DNA of 64,000 bases from Phenylobacterium sp. (GCF_025934275.1 NZ_JAICYI010000002.1:1-64000), one strand, 5' to 3'; counted from the stretch's first letter, positions 1 through 8,329 are shown. A program made the numbers and translations. The notes: a model not told the origin generated them from the sequence alone.

Positions 1-153
1 CTCGGGGACCCCGGTCAGTTGCGACCAGGCGGGATTGACCAGCCGGAAATAGCCGCCGTCCGCCACCACATGCATGAGGTCGCCGCTGCTCTCGAACAGC
101 CAGCGGATCATGTCGGGCTTCCCGGCCGCGCCTGTCGCGCGCTTCTTGGCCAT
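1..153 (-). CDS. PAS-domain protein, N-terminus only (cut by window edge)
   Basis: Reads from an ATG at 153 leftward off the window, about 51 residues visible. After a short basic start (MAKKRATGAAGKP) the sequence 'MIRWLFESSGDLMHVV' followed by 'GYFRLVNPAWSQLTGVP' is the typical first half of a PAS sensor domain, as found at the N-terminus of sensor kinases and diguanylate cyclases. A Shine-Dalgarno GAGGGA lies 6-7 bases upstream of the ATG. The effector domain is outside the window, so the output function is unknown; a sensor histidine kinase is the commonest possibility (inference). Confidence 0.7.
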   Translation of the reverse strand, partial: MAKKRATGAAGKPDMIRWLFESSGDLMHVVADGGYFRLVNPAWSQLTGVPE

Positions 154-251
154 CGACTTCCCTCACCAACAGGAAGCCGATAGCGCAGTCAGGTAAACAC
201 AAGGTTTGGCCGCGGTGCGGCCGATGGCTCACCGGAGGTTGTATTTCCCCC

Positions 252-1442
252 TTAGAAGGCGTTCTCGCCGGTGATCGCGCGGCCCAGGATCAGGGCGTGC
301 ACGTCGTGGGCGCCTTCGTAGGTGTTCACCGTCTCCAGGTTCGCGGCGTGGCGCATCACGTGGTACTCGCCGGAGATGCCGTTGCCCCCGTGGATGTCGC
401 GCGCCTCGCGGGCGATGGCCAGCGCCTTGCCGCAATTGTTGCGCTTCATCATCGAGATGGCTTCCGGGACCCAGGCGCCCTCGTCGATCAGCCGGCCGAG
501 CGCCAGCGCCCCTTCCAGGCCGAGCGCGATCTCGGTCTGCATGTCGGCGAGCTTCTTCTGCACCAGCTGGCGGGCGGCCAGCGGCCTTCCGAACACCTTG
601 CGCGTCGCTGCGTAATCGCGGCTCGCGTGGAAACAGAACTCCGCCGCGCCCATCGCGCCCCAGGCGATGCCGTAGCGGGCCTTGTTGAGGCAGGAGAACG
701 GCCCCCGCAGGCCGGAAACGTTCGGCAGCATCATGTCCTCGGGCACGAACACGTCGGCCAGCGCGATCTCGCCGGTCACGGACGTCCGAAGGCTGAGCTT
801 GTTCTGGATCTTCGGCGTCTCGAAGCCCTCGGCGCCTCGCTCCACCAGGAAGCCGCGGATCACGCCGTCCAGCTTGGCCCAGACCAGCGCCACATCGGCG
901 ATCGGGGCGTTGGTGATCCACATCTTGGCGCCGCTCAGCCGATAACCTCCGTCGACCGGCCTCGCGAGCGTGCGCATCGCGCCCGGGTCGGAGCCGCCGT
1001 CCGCCTCGGTCAGGCCGAAGCAGCCGATGATCTCCCCCTTGGCCATGCCGGGCAGGAACTTCTTCCTCTGCGCCTCGGAACCGAACGCGTAGATCGGGTA
1101 CATCACCAGCGAGGACTGCACGCTCATCGCCGAGCGGTAGCCGGAGTCGATCGCCTCCACTTCGCGGGCGATCAGGCCATAGGCGACGTGGCTGACGCCG
1201 GCGCCGCCGTAACCCTCGGGCAGGGTCGAGCCCAGGAAGCCGAGAGCGCCCATCTCGGTCATGATCTCGCGGTCGAACCGCTCCTCGGCGAAGGCCGAAA
1301 CCACGCGCGGCAGCAGCTTCCCGCGGGCGTAGGCGCGCGCCGCCTCCCAGACCATCCGCTCCTCGTCGGAGAGCCGCGAGGCGAGGTCGAGCGGATCGTC
1401 CCAGCGGAAGGTCTTCTGGCTTTCGCCGGTGTCGAGGGCCAT
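252..1442 (-). CDS. gcdH: glutaryl-CoA dehydrogenase
   Basis: FAD-dependent acyl-CoA dehydrogenase of 396 residues, the usual length. It oxidises and decarboxylates glutaryl-CoA to crotonyl-CoA in lysine/tryptophan breakdown. The flavin/substrate segment [14 protein letters not shown] is at about 141-154 and the GcdH-type C-terminus '[19 protein letters not shown]' then '[20 protein letters not shown]' carries the catalytic base Glu376. The ATG at 1442 lies 45 bases after the stop of the crotonase gene on the same strand, so the two are probably co-transcribed. Lysine-degradation genes are also present at the far end of the window. Confidence 0.9.
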   Translation of the reverse strand: MALDTGESQKTFRWDDPLDLASRLSDEERMVWEAARAYARGKLLPRVVSAFAEERFDREIMTEMGALGFLGSTLPEGYGGAGVSHVAYGLIAREVEAIDSGYRSAMSVQSSLVMYPIYAFGSEAQRKKFLPGMAKGEIIGCFGLTEADGGSDPGAMRTLARPVDGGYRLSGAKMWITNAPIADVALVWAKLDGVIRGFLVERGAEGFETPKIQNKLSLRTSVTGEIALADVFVPEDMMLPNVSGLRGPFSCLNKARYGIAWGAMGAAEFCFHASRDYAATRKVFGRPLAARQLVQKKLADMQTEIALGLEGALALGRLIDEGAWVPEAISMMKRNNCGKALAIAREARDIHGGNGISGEYHVMRHAANLETVNTYEGAHDVHALILGRAITGENAF

Positions 1443-1487
1443 CTGGTCAGGTCTCCTGGGCTGGGGCGCGCGCCTTATGCCGCCAAA

Positions 1488-2312
1488 TCAGGCCCCGGTG
1501 TAGACGCCTTTGCGCTTCTCCAGGAACGCGGCGCGGGACTCCTTGACGTCGTTCGGCGCCTTGCGGGCGTAACCGAGCCCAACCGTCTCGTAGCGCAGCG
1601 CCTCCTCGATCTGCACGTCGACATTGTGCTGCAAGACCCGCTTGGACATGCGCAGCGCCAGCGGCGGCCATTGGGCCATCTGTTCGGCGTAGGCCACCGC
1701 CTCGTCGAGCAGGCTCTCGGTCGGCACGCTGCGGTTAAGCAGCCCGATCCGCAGCGCCTCCTCGGCCTCGACGGTGCGGCTGGTGAAGATGATGTCGGCC
1801 GCCGCCGCATATCCCACCACCCGCGGCAGGAAGTAGGAGAGCCCGGAATCCGGCGACAGGCTGCGCTCGATGAACACGCTCTTGAAGCGCGCCGCCGGCG
1901 AGCCAAGCCGCACGTCGCAGGCGAGCGCCGTCGACATGCCCGCGCCCGCCGCCACGCCGTTGATCGCGCCCACGATCGGCTTGTCGAAGGTGCGCCACAT
2001 CATCGCCCAGCGGCCGACCCAGCCCATCTCGTCCATGCGCCCGTCCTGCGACGTCGGCTCCTCCGGCCGGCCGGTCGCCACCGGACCGGTGCCCATGAGG
2101 TCTGCTCCCGCGCAGAAGCCGCGCCCGGCGCCGGTCAGCACGAGCGCCCGCGCCTCGTCGTCGCCGCGCACCGCGGCCACCGCCTGCTCGACCTCGCGCC
2201 TGAGCCCCTGCGAGATGGCGTTCAGCCGGTCGGGGCGGTTCAGCGTCAGCACCGCGACCTGTCCGCGGCGCTCAAGGGTGATGGTCTCGTAGTCGACCGC
2301 TTCATAGGCCAT
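1488..2312 (-). CDS. enoyl-CoA hydratase/isomerase family protein (PaaG-like)
   Basis: Crotonase-fold protein of 274 residues. The ATG at 2312 is chosen because GAGGAGG stands 7-8 bases upstream; a longer reading to 2645 has no signal. The CoA-binding/oxyanion part is 'GVAAGAGMSTALACDVRLG'. The first classical hydratase Glu is replaced (GMSTA instead of GCELA), and the second position is in 'LSPDSGLSYFLPRVVG', an Asp as in PaaG-type ring-epoxide isomerases. It may thus isomerise rather than hydrate (inference from motif). It precedes gcdH, suggesting a role in acyl-CoA catabolism. Confidence 0.8.
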   Translation of the reverse strand: MAYEAVDYETITLERRGQVAVLTLNRPDRLNAISQGLRREVEQAVAAVRGDDEARALVLTGAGRGFCAGADLMGTGPVATGRPEEPTSQDGRMDEMGWVGRWAMMWRTFDKPIVGAINGVAAGAGMSTALACDVRLGSPAARFKSVFIERSLSPDSGLSYFLPRVVGYAAAADIIFTSRTVEAEEALRIGLLNRSVPTESLLDEAVAYAEQMAQWPPLALRMSKRVLQHNVDVQIEEALRYETVGLGYARKAPNDVKESRAAFLEKRKGVYTGA

Positions 2313-2465
2313 GGCGTCCTCCTCGGTTTCCGGAAGCATCGCGCCGATGGCCGAGCAGGGAAAGCGCTGTTGCGGGGCTGGAATCGAGCCATCCTTGCCG
2401 GTCCGGCGCAACCAGCGCCGCGCTTCGGTGTTGTTGGGCGAGACCTGGCATGGAGTCCGCCGACG

Positions 2466-2651
2466 ATGCACGGCGCCGCAGCTATCCTGAAGTCTTTCGC
2501 CTGGCTGGCGGTGCTCGCCTTCGCGATCGGTTTCTTCGGAGTCCTGGCCTTCCATCAGCCGACCCGCGCCATGGCCTCGAACGTGGCGGCCGAGCCGGCG
2601 GTCGCGTCCGGGCCGGCCTCGGCCGACTGGAACCTGCCCAAGCATATTTGA
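2466..2651 (+). CDS. small single-span membrane protein, 61 aa
   Basis: Not a recognised family. The ATG at 2466 has GGAG about 8 bases upstream. After a short basic start there is one hydrophobic stretch, about residues 8-28 (SFAWLAVLAFAIGFFGVLAF), then an Ala/Pro-rich tail ending in NLPKHI, presumably periplasmic. It lies in the gap between the divergent crotonase gene and the convergent cysQ-like gene, where the GC pattern and the clean signal-anchor sequence support a real gene. Function unknown. Confidence 0.55.
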   Translation: MHGAAAILKSFAWLAVLAFAIGFFGVLAFHQPTRAMASNVAAEPAVASGPASADWNLPKHI

Positions 2652-2666
2652 GCGGCCCCGGGCCGT

Positions 2667-3443
2667 TCAGCCGCCGCGGGCGACGAACCAGCCGTTCCGA
2701 AAGCCCTCGTCCGCCTTGCCGTACCTGAATGGCTGGCCGTCCGGCGTCGTGAGCCGCCCGCCTGCGGCCGCCAGCACCGCATGGCCGGCCGCGATGTCCC
2801 ACTCCATGGTCGGGCCGTGCCGCGGATAGATGTCGGCTGCGCCCTCGGCGATCCGGCAGAGCTTGATCGAGGAGTCCATCGCCTCGGTCCTGTCGAAACC
2901 GTACTGGCCGCGGAGCTCATCCAGCGTCTCCGGCTTCATGGTGTGGCTGATCAGCACCAGGGCTTCGCCCGCCGGCCAGGGCCGCACGTGCACGGGCGCG
3001 GCCGCCCCGCCGCCCGTCCGCTTGAGCGCCCGGCCCTGCGAAGTGAACCAGGTCTCGCCGGTCGGCGGCGCGGCGACCGCGCCCGCCACGGGTCGCCCAT
3101 GGTCGACCAGGCCGATATTGACCGTGAAGTGGGGGTCGCCGCGTACGAAGGCCTTGGTGCCGTCGAGCGGATCCACCAGGAAGAACCGCGGGCCGATCGC
3201 GTCCGGCGTGCCGAAACGGGCGGCGTCCTCCTCCGAGATGATCGGCAGATCGGGGAAGCGCTCGCGGAGCCCCTCCAGGATCAGCGCCTCGGCGCGGTGA
3301 TCGGCCTCCGTCACAGGACTCTCGTCGTCCTTGCGCGTCACCGCCAGGCCAGACCGCCAGAGCGGCAGGATCAATTGCGCCGCGGCCTCGCAGAGCTCGG
3401 CCAGCTGCGGCCCCACGTCATCGATCACGCTCTCGCTGGCCAA
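2667..3443 (-). CDS. cysQ: inositol-monophosphatase family phosphatase (CysQ-like 3'(2'),5'-bisphosphate nucleotidase)
   Basis: Mg-dependent phosphatase of the FIG superfamily, about 258 residues. Metal and phosphate ligands are visible in 'IISEEDA', 'LVDPLDGTKAF' and, near the C-terminus, 'MEWDIAAGHAVLAAAGG'. The 'DGTKAF' form and the ending fit CysQ, which recycles PAP from sulfate assimilation; a sulfotransferase that would make PAP is encoded at 32.8 kb. The start is uncertain: no ATG is available, TTG at 3443 places about 10 residues before the first family helix, and a TTG at 3506 would add an unconserved tail. Histidinol-phosphatase activity is an alternative. Confidence 0.75.
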   Translation of the reverse strand: MASESVIDDVGPQLAELCEAAAQLILPLWRSGLAVTRKDDESPVTEADHRAEALILEGLRERFPDLPIISEEDAARFGTPDAIGPRFFLVDPLDGTKAFVRGDPHFTVNIGLVDHGRPVAGAVAAPPTGETWFTSQGRALKRTGGGAAAPVHVRPWPAGEALVLISHTMKPETLDELRGQYGFDRTEAMDSSIKLCRIAEGAADIYPRHGPTMEWDIAAGHAVLAAAGGRLTTPDGQPFRYGKADEGFRNGWFVARGG

Positions 3444-3533
3444 GGTCCCGCCTGGAATTCCGCTGCCGGTGGTGGGCTCTCTTAGGGGGCCGCCGCGGTT
3501 TTCCAAAGGCTCAAATCACGCCAAGCTCGGGCC

Positions 3534-4214
3534 ATGACCGACATGCCGGCCCCTGACGACGCCTCCGTTTCCACGCCGGCCGCCGCCGTGCGCCCGGCCC
3601 AGCTCGCCGCCTATCTCGCCGCGCGCATGTGCCACGACTTCATCAGCCCGGCGAGCGCCATCGTCTCCGGCCTGGACTTGCTGGACGATCCCGCCGCGCA
3701 GGACATGCGCGACGACGCGCTCGCCCTGATCAGCGCCTCGGCGCGCAAGCTCGCCGACCTCCTGGCGTTCTCGCGGGTGGCGTTCGGCGCGTCGGCTTCG
3801 GCCGAGACCTTCGACCCGCGCGACCTGGAGGCGCTGGCCCGGGGCGTGTTCGGCCATATGCGAGCGGAGCTGGCCTGGACGATCGAGCCCGTCTCGGTGA
3901 ACAAGCCGGCCGCGCGCGCGCTGCTCAACCTCGCCCAGATGGCGGGGGCGGCGCTGCCGACGGGCGGCACGGCGAGCGTCCAGGCGGTGCAGGAGGCGGG
4001 CGCGATCGCGATTGCGGTGGAAGCTTCCGGACCGAGGGCGCGGCTACGGCCCGAGGTGCTCAGCGGCCTGCAGGGCCAGCCGCCAGGCGATGGCCTGCAC
4101 GGCCACTGGGTGCAGGCCTATTACGTACACCTGTTGCTGGGCGACGCGGGCGGGCGGGTGTTCGCCGACGTGGCCGAGGAGAAGGTCGTCTTCGCCGCCA
4201 CCGTCCCCGCCTGA
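3534..4214 (+). CDS. chpT: histidine phosphotransferase ChpT
   Basis: 226 residues. The DHp-like helix carries the phospho-accepting His in 'MCHDFISPASAIVSGLDLL' (about residues 32-50), the hallmark of ChpT, followed by a degenerate, non-ATP-binding Bergerat-like domain. In Caulobacter ChpT moves phosphate from the hybrid kinase CckA to CtrA and CpdR, controlling replication and division; it is cytoplasmic and essential there (established knowledge). The ATG at 3534 gives MTDMPAPDD. The gene precedes a cheY/cheR pair with the same orientation. ctrA and cckA are not in the window. Confidence 0.9.
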   Translation: MTDMPAPDDASVSTPAAAVRPAQLAAYLAARMCHDFISPASAIVSGLDLLDDPAAQDMRDDALALISASARKLADLLAFSRVAFGASASAETFDPRDLEALARGVFGHMRAELAWTIEPVSVNKPAARALLNLAQMAGAALPTGGTASVQAVQEAGAIAIAVEASGPRARLRPEVLSGLQGQPPGDGLHGHWVQAYYVHLLLGDAGGRVFADVAEEKVVFAATVPA

Positions 4215-4277
4215 GGGGCGGGCTACGGCTCCTTAACCATAGCGCGAGAAGCTCGCACCCGAAGGAGCCCGCGCCGC

Positions 4278-4643
4278 GTGAAGACCTGCCTCGTCGTCGA
4301 CGACAGCCGCGTGATCCGCAAGGTCGCGCGCCACATCCTCGAAGAGCTCGGCTACCGCGTCGCGGAGGCGGGCGACGGCGCGGAGGCGCTGGCCCATTGC
4401 CGCAGCGGCATGCCGGAGGCGATTCTGCTGGACTGGCGCATGCCGGTTATGACCGGGCCCGAATTCCTGCGCCGGCTGCGCGTCGAGCCGGGCGGCGGCG
4501 ATCCGAAGGTCATCTTCTGCTCGGTCGAGTGCGAGCTCGGCCGCATCCGCGAAGCTCTGGAGGCGGGCGCCGACGAGTTCATGATCAAGCCGTTCGACGC
4601 CGAGATCGTCGCCGGCAAACTGCAGGCTGCAGGCGCCCAATGA
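4278..4643 (+). CDS. single-domain response regulator (CheY-like)
   Basis: 121 residues, a bare receiver. Acidic pocket Asp-Asp in 'CLVVDDSRVIRK', phospho-acceptor Asp in 'AILLDWRMPVMTG' and the conserved Lys in 'EFMIKPFD'. The start is GTG at 4278, with GAAGGAG eight to ten bases upstream. Its stop overlaps the ATG of the next gene (ATGA), so it is translationally coupled to the CheR-like protein. In Caulobacter I recall a cheYIII/cheRIII pair downstream of chpT, which this matches in position and type. It probably acts in chemotaxis or motility signalling; its kinase is not in the window. Confidence 0.85.
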   Translation: MKTCLVVDDSRVIRKVARHILEELGYRVAEAGDGAEALAHCRSGMPEAILLDWRMPVMTGPEFLRRLRVEPGGGDPKVIFCSVECELGRIREALEAGADEFMIKPFDAEIVAGKLQAAGAQ

Positions 4644-5443
4644 CGCCCCGCGAGCGCGAATTCGTCGCCGCGCTCTGCGCCGAGCGCGCCGGCCTGAGCC
4701 TCGAGCACCGCCGCGGCTATCTGATGGACTCGGCGCTGGCGCCGGTGGCGCGGCGGGAGGGCTATCTGTCGATCTCCGAGCTGGTCCGCGCGGCCCGCGA
4801 TCGCGCCGACGAGCGGCTGTCATGGGCCATCGTCGAAGGGCTGGCGCCTCCCCAGACCGGCTTCTTCCGGGATCCGGAGGTGTTCGCGGCCGTCGTGGAC
4901 GCCTTGCCGGCCGGCCGCGCTGAGCCGATCCGCATCTGGAGCGCGGCCTGCGGATCGGGACAGGAAGTCTATTCCCTGGCCATGCTGCTGGCGGAGCGCG
5001 CCGCGGTCCCGGCGGCGGAGATCTTCGGCTCCGATCTCAGCCAGCGCCTGGTCGACAAGGCGAAGACCGGCCTCTACAGCGCCTTCGAGGTGCAACAGGG
5101 CCTCTCAGCCCGACGCCTGGTCCACCATTTCGAGCAGCAGGGGGAGAGTTTCGCCGTCGCGCCTCGCCTCCGGCAGGGCCTGCGCTGGCGGCGGGCGAAC
5201 CTGCTGGACGATGCTCCGGGGCCCGATCGCTACGACGTGGTGCTCGGGCGCTATCTGCTGGGCGCCATGACGCGGCCCGCGCGCACGCGCGCGCTCGCCC
5301 GCCTCACCGCGGCCCTGAAGCCCGGCGGCTGTCTGGTGGTCTCGCCCAATGACGTCATCGCGGCCTACGCGCTCGGTCTCGAGCCGATCTGCGGCGCACC
5401 GGGCCTGTTCCGCCAGAGCGCATCGGTGGCTGCGGCGGCCTGA
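4640..5443 (+). CDS. cheR: CheR-family protein-glutamate methyltransferase
   Basis: 267 residues from the ATG at 4640, overlapping the cheY stop by four bases. CheR N-domain (about 1-75) with 'LSLEHRRGYLMDSAL', the 'GFFRDPEVF' bridge, the SAM motif 'IWSAACGSGQEVYSLAM' and 'FGSDLSQRLVDKAKTGLYS'. CheR uses S-adenosylmethionine to methylate chemoreceptor glutamates. Two departures from canonical CheR: the motif I residues (usually AGCSTGEE) read AACGSGQE, and the usual 'CRNVLIYF' near the end reads 'LGRYLLGAM'. It may have a changed substrate or reduced activity (inference). Confidence 0.8.
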   Translation: MTPREREFVAALCAERAGLSLEHRRGYLMDSALAPVARREGYLSISELVRAARDRADERLSWAIVEGLAPPQTGFFRDPEVFAAVVDALPAGRAEPIRIWSAACGSGQEVYSLAMLLAERAAVPAAEIFGSDLSQRLVDKAKTGLYSAFEVQQGLSARRLVHHFEQQGESFAVAPRLRQGLRWRRANLLDDAPGPDRYDVVLGRYLLGAMTRPARTRALARLTAALKPGGCLVVSPNDVIAAYALGLEPICGAPGLFRQSASVAAAA

Positions 5444-5452
5444 GGGGCGAAA

Positions 5453-5476
5453 GCCCCGCCGCTGAGGCGGCGGGGC
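5453..5476 (-). terminator. rho-independent terminator of the entericidin gene
   Basis: A ten-base-pair perfect stem GCCCCGCCGC / GCGGCGGGGC with a four-base loop. Read on the minus strand it is followed by CTTTCG, and it sits 17 bases past the entericidin stop. It may also stop transcripts of cheR arriving from the other side, though no T-run follows on the plus strand. Confidence 0.6.
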
Positions 5477-5492
5477 CTGCCTGCGGACGCGC

Positions 5493-5630
5493 TTAGTGCT
5501 TGGCGTCCTGCGCGGTCTGCGACACCGCTTGGCCGGCGGCCGAAACGTCCTGCCCCGCGCCCTTGACGGTGTTGCAGGCGGCCACGGCGAAGCTGGCGGC
5601 GAGCGCCGCCAAGATCACGAATTTGCGCAT
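5493..5630 (-). CDS. ecnA: entericidin A/B family small lipoprotein
   Basis: 45 residues: signal peptide MRKFVILAALAASFAVAAC with a lipobox ending in Cys19, then 'NTVKGAGQDVSAAGQAV', the entericidin signature, and a short polar tail. Members are tiny outer-envelope lipoproteins often induced by stress or stationary phase. The ATG at 5630 has GGGAG upstream. An exact EcfG promoter (5669-5693) starts this gene from inside the 3' end of phyK, and a strong hairpin follows the stop, so it is an independent stress-induced unit. Confidence 0.88.
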   Translation of the reverse strand: MRKFVILAALAASFAVAACNTVKGAGQDVSAAGQAVSQTAQDAKH

Positions 5631-5668
5631 AAGGTATTCTCCCGGGGGTTTGCGAGTCGCGCTCGCCG

Positions 5669-5693
5669 AACGCCTATGCTGCCGCCTGGTTCC
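5669..5693 (-). promoter_or_regulatory. EcfG (general stress sigma) promoter for the entericidin gene
   Basis: On the minus strand GGAAC (5693-5689), a 16-base spacer and CGTT (5672-5669) match the EcfG consensus exactly. It is about 39 bases upstream of the entericidin ATG and overlaps the last codons of phyK. Confidence 0.8.
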
Positions 5694-7398
5694 CATCGGC
5701 AGTCTCTCCCGGGCTGTGGGCCGGCGCGCTCGGATTGGGGAAGATCAGCCGCGCGGTGATGCCGCCCTTCGCATTTCGGACCAGCTCCGTGCGCCCGCGC
5801 AGCTGTCGCGCGAAGGCGGTCATCAACGTCCGGCCGACGCCCGAGGTCACCAGGGCGTCGTCCGGCGCCTTGCCGTCGTCGGAGATCGCCAACTCGGCCT
5901 CGTCTCCCTTCACGGCGAAGTTCACGCTCAGCACCCCGCCGCGCTCGGAGAAGGCGTGCTTCTGGGCGTTGGTGATGGCCTCCACCGCGAACAGCGCCAG
6001 CGGCGCGAGCCGGTCTGGGTCGATGATCAGGGCCTCGACCGAGAGATCGGTCCTGACCGCCGGCCCATGCAGCATCTCGCCGGCCACGAGCTGTGCGGTC
6101 AGCTCCTCCAGGAACGGCCGCAGGTCCACGCGCTTCAGGTCGGGCCCCTGGTAGAGGGCGCGGTAGATGAGCGCCAGCGCCGTGATCCTCTGGCGCGTGT
6201 CGGACATCGCCGCCCGCGCGGCCGGGTCGGCGAGCGAGCGCTGCTGCATGTTGAGCAGGGAGGAGATGACCTGCAGGTTGTTCTTCACCCGGTGGTGGAT
6301 CTCGCGCATCAGCGCGTCCTTCTGGGCCAGGCTGTCGCGCAGCGAGGCGTCGCGCCCGACGATCGCGTCGGCCATATCCTCCAGGGTTTCCGCGAGTTCG
6401 CGGATCTCCGGCGGCATCTGGTCGGCCTGCACCGGCCGCACGGAGAGCCGGCCGCGCGCATAGAGCGCCGCAATTCGCTGCAGATAGGCGATCCAGCGCA
6501 CCACGAGACGATCGGTGGCCATGGTCACGGCGGCCAGCGCCAGCGCAAAGGTCAGCAGCGGGAAGGCGATGCCCGACAGTGGATTGACCCAGGCCCAGGA
6601 GATGATCCCCGGGGAGCGCGCCGAGAGCACCACATAGACGGCCTCGCCGACGACCGGGGCCGCCGAGTAGACCCGCCGCTCGCCTCGGGCGTCGCGCGCG
6701 TACCAGACATAGGAGCCCTGGGCGCGGACCTTGTCGCGCCAGTTCGCAGGCAGGGCGGTGAAGGCGGCGGCGCTGGTCTCGGTGATGAAGCGGCCGGTCG
6801 CGTCCGCCAGCGCCACCTCCGAATGCGCCGGCAGGATCGGGTCGGTGACCGACGGCTCCAGGCTGGCCAGCCTGATCACCGCCACGAACGCCCCGTCGAA
6901 GCGCCCATCGGAGGCGGCGGCGCGCACCGCCGTCAAGACCGCCGGTTCGCCCGCGTAGGGCGAGCCGGCATCGCGCGTGACGACCAGCGGCTGACCTGCG
7001 GCAAGCGCCTGGAACCAGGGCCGGGTTGCGCGGTGGTCGTCGGCGGGGACCGGACCGGCGGAGCAGACTAGCCGGCCGCGGCTGTCGAACCGGATCAGGT
7101 TGGCATAGCCCGGGATGCGCTGGGTCACCTCCGCCAGGCGCTGGCCGCATTGGTAGCCGATCGCCCCCGGCGCGAGGGTCTGCAGCAGGATGTCGGCGCC
7201 TTCCATGCGGGCGCGGGCGGTGGCGGCGCTTCGTTCGGCGGCAAAGCCCAGGTTGTGGCGCAGCTGCGCCCGTTCGCGGCTGAAGGCGATCCCCGACTGC
7301 AGCACGCCCAGCAGCAGCACGGGCAGCAGCGCGGCCGCCAGCGCCGCGGTGAGGCGGACCCTGATGGTGGTCAGTGATGCCCAGGGCAGGCCGGCCAT
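5674..7398 (-). CDS. phyK: sensor histidine kinase PhyK (HisKA_2 family)
   Basis: 574 residues. Transmembrane segment at about 15-36, a periplasmic sensor region of about 240 residues, a second segment at about 275-296, a HAMP-like linker, then the HisKA_2 dimerisation box 'REIHHRVKNNLQVISS' (phospho-His 368/369) and an HATPase with the N-box 'FAVEAITNAQKHAF'. It is the cognate kinase of PhyR in the general stress response. The ATG at 7398 follows the ecfG stop by 17 bases, with AAGGA overlapping that stop, so it is probably the last gene of a nepR-ecfG-phyK transcript. The assignment to PhyK rests on family plus location. Confidence 0.88.
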   Translation of the reverse strand: MAGLPWASLTTIRVRLTAALAAALLPVLLLGVLQSGIAFSRERAQLRHNLGFAAERSAATARARMEGADILLQTLAPGAIGYQCGQRLAEVTQRIPGYANLIRFDSRGRLVCSAGPVPADDHRATRPWFQALAAGQPLVVTRDAGSPYAGEPAVLTAVRAAASDGRFDGAFVAVIRLASLEPSVTDPILPAHSEVALADATGRFITETSAAAFTALPANWRDKVRAQGSYVWYARDARGERRVYSAAPVVGEAVYVVLSARSPGIISWAWVNPLSGIAFPLLTFALALAAVTMATDRLVVRWIAYLQRIAALYARGRLSVRPVQADQMPPEIRELAETLEDMADAIVGRDASLRDSLAQKDALMREIHHRVKNNLQVISSLLNMQQRSLADPAARAAMSDTRQRITALALIYRALYQGPDLKRVDLRPFLEELTAQLVAGEMLHGPAVRTDLSVEALIIDPDRLAPLALFAVEAITNAQKHAFSERGGVLSVNFAVKGDEAELAISDDGKAPDDALVTSGVGRTLMTAFARQLRGRTELVRNAKGGITARLIFPNPSAPAHSPGETADGNQAAA

Positions 7399-7415
7399 GA
7401 AGCCCGTATCCGTCC

Positions 7416-8018
7416 TTACCGGACGGTGCTTAGCCGCTCCGCATCGGCGAGGATAGAGCGCATGGCCTCGCCCGCCGGCTCCCCGTCCCGATCGTAGGCG
7501 CCGCCCTCGAGAATGGCGTGCAGCGCCCGGCGCGCGCGGCTCACGCGGCTCTTCACCGTGCCCACGGCGCAGCCGCAGATCTCGGCCGCCTCCTCGTAGG
7601 CGAAACCGCCGGCGCCGACCAGGATCAGCGCCTCGCGCTGTTCTGGCGGCAGCATGGAAAGGCCCTGGCGCAGTTCGTCGAGCGCCACCGGCGCCTCCGG
7701 ATCGTCGACGGCGACCAGCGTCCGCTCGGCGGCCTCCTGGTCGAGCTGGCTCTGGCGCCACGAGCGGCGCTTCTCGGAATAGAACTGGTTGCGCAGGATC
7801 ATGAAGGTCCAGGCCTTCATGTTGGTGCCCATCTGGAAGCTGGCGCGCGCGTCCCAGGCCTTCATCATCGCGTCCTGGGCAAGGTCGTCGGCCGCGGCGG
7901 GATCGCCGCACAGGGTGCGTGCGAACGCCCGCAGGTGCGGGATCAGCTGGACCAGCTCGCGCTTGAAAGCCTCGTCGTCGGATTCGCGCGAGGACGCGGG
8001 TTGCTGCGCCCCGGCCAT
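7416..8018 (-). CDS. ecfG: general stress response ECF sigma factor EcfG (SigT)
   Basis: 200 residues. Region sigma2 (about 20-90) has 'LCGDPAAADDLAQDAMMKAW' and 'MKAWTFMILRNQFYSEKRR'; region sigma4 (about 120-175) has 'LPPEQREALILVGAGGFAYE' and 'AVGTVKSRVSRARRAL'. This is the ECF15/EcfG type, held inactive by NepR. The ATG at 8018 overlaps the nepR stop (TGATG), so synthesis of sigma and anti-sigma is coupled. The operon is driven by an EcfG promoter, giving positive autoregulation. Confidence 0.95.
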   Translation of the reverse strand: MAGAQQPASSRESDDEAFKRELVQLIPHLRAFARTLCGDPAAADDLAQDAMMKAWDARASFQMGTNMKAWTFMILRNQFYSEKRRSWRQSQLDQEAAERTLVAVDDPEAPVALDELRQGLSMLPPEQREALILVGAGGFAYEEAAEICGCAVGTVKSRVSRARRALHAILEGGAYDRDGEPAGEAMRSILADAERLSTVR

Positions 8019-8206
8019 CAGCCCTTCTCCGAGGAGCGGCTGTCGGCGCGCCGCAGGATCTCGAGGAATTCCTCGGGCACGTCTTCGTTGACCACCTGGT
8101 CGAACATCTGGCGCAGGCGCACGCCGATCGCCTGCTGGCGCAAGCGGGCTTCGTCCAGGGCGGCGGACGACTTGCGTCGTTCACTGGAAGGCTTTTGCTC
8201 GATCAT
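8018..8206 (-). CDS. nepR: anti-sigma factor NepR
   Basis: 62 residues from the ATG at 8206. The conserved core 'QQAIGVRLRQMFDQVVNEDV' followed by 'PEEFLEILRR' is the pair of helices that binds EcfG and, under stress, the sigma-like domain of PhyR. An upstream in-frame TTG at 8266 would give 82 residues, but it lies inside the -10 element of the EcfG promoter, so it cannot be translated from that transcript. That is why the ATG is preferred, although its ribosome binding site is weak. It overlaps ecfG. Confidence 0.9.
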   Translation of the reverse strand: MIEQKPSSERRKSSAALDEARLRQQAIGVRLRQMFDQVVNEDVPEEFLEILRRADSRSSEKG

Positions 8207-8264
8207 ATCGTCGGCGTGCCGCTCTCGCGACGGCCGCCCCCTCTTTGTATTCTCGCCGTCGCTC

Positions 8265-8289
8265 AACGTCCGACTCCGTCGCCGGTTCC
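8265..8289 (-). promoter_or_regulatory. EcfG promoter of the nepR-ecfG operon
   Basis: Minus strand GGAAC (8289-8285), 16-base spacer, CGTT (8268-8265): exact EcfG consensus. It implies autoregulation and places the transcript start near 8258, about 50 bases before the nepR ATG. Confidence 0.85.
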
Positions 8290-8329
8290 CTTAAGTGAGC
8301 GAACAAGATGCGGAAAACCGCGCCGATTG

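Noticed and set aside
297-2651. 784-codon open frame on the plus strand across gcdH and the crotonase gene
   Set aside because: It is the antisense shadow of two clear genes and is rich in His, Arg and Gly with no motif; only its last 61 codons (from 2466) form a plausible gene.
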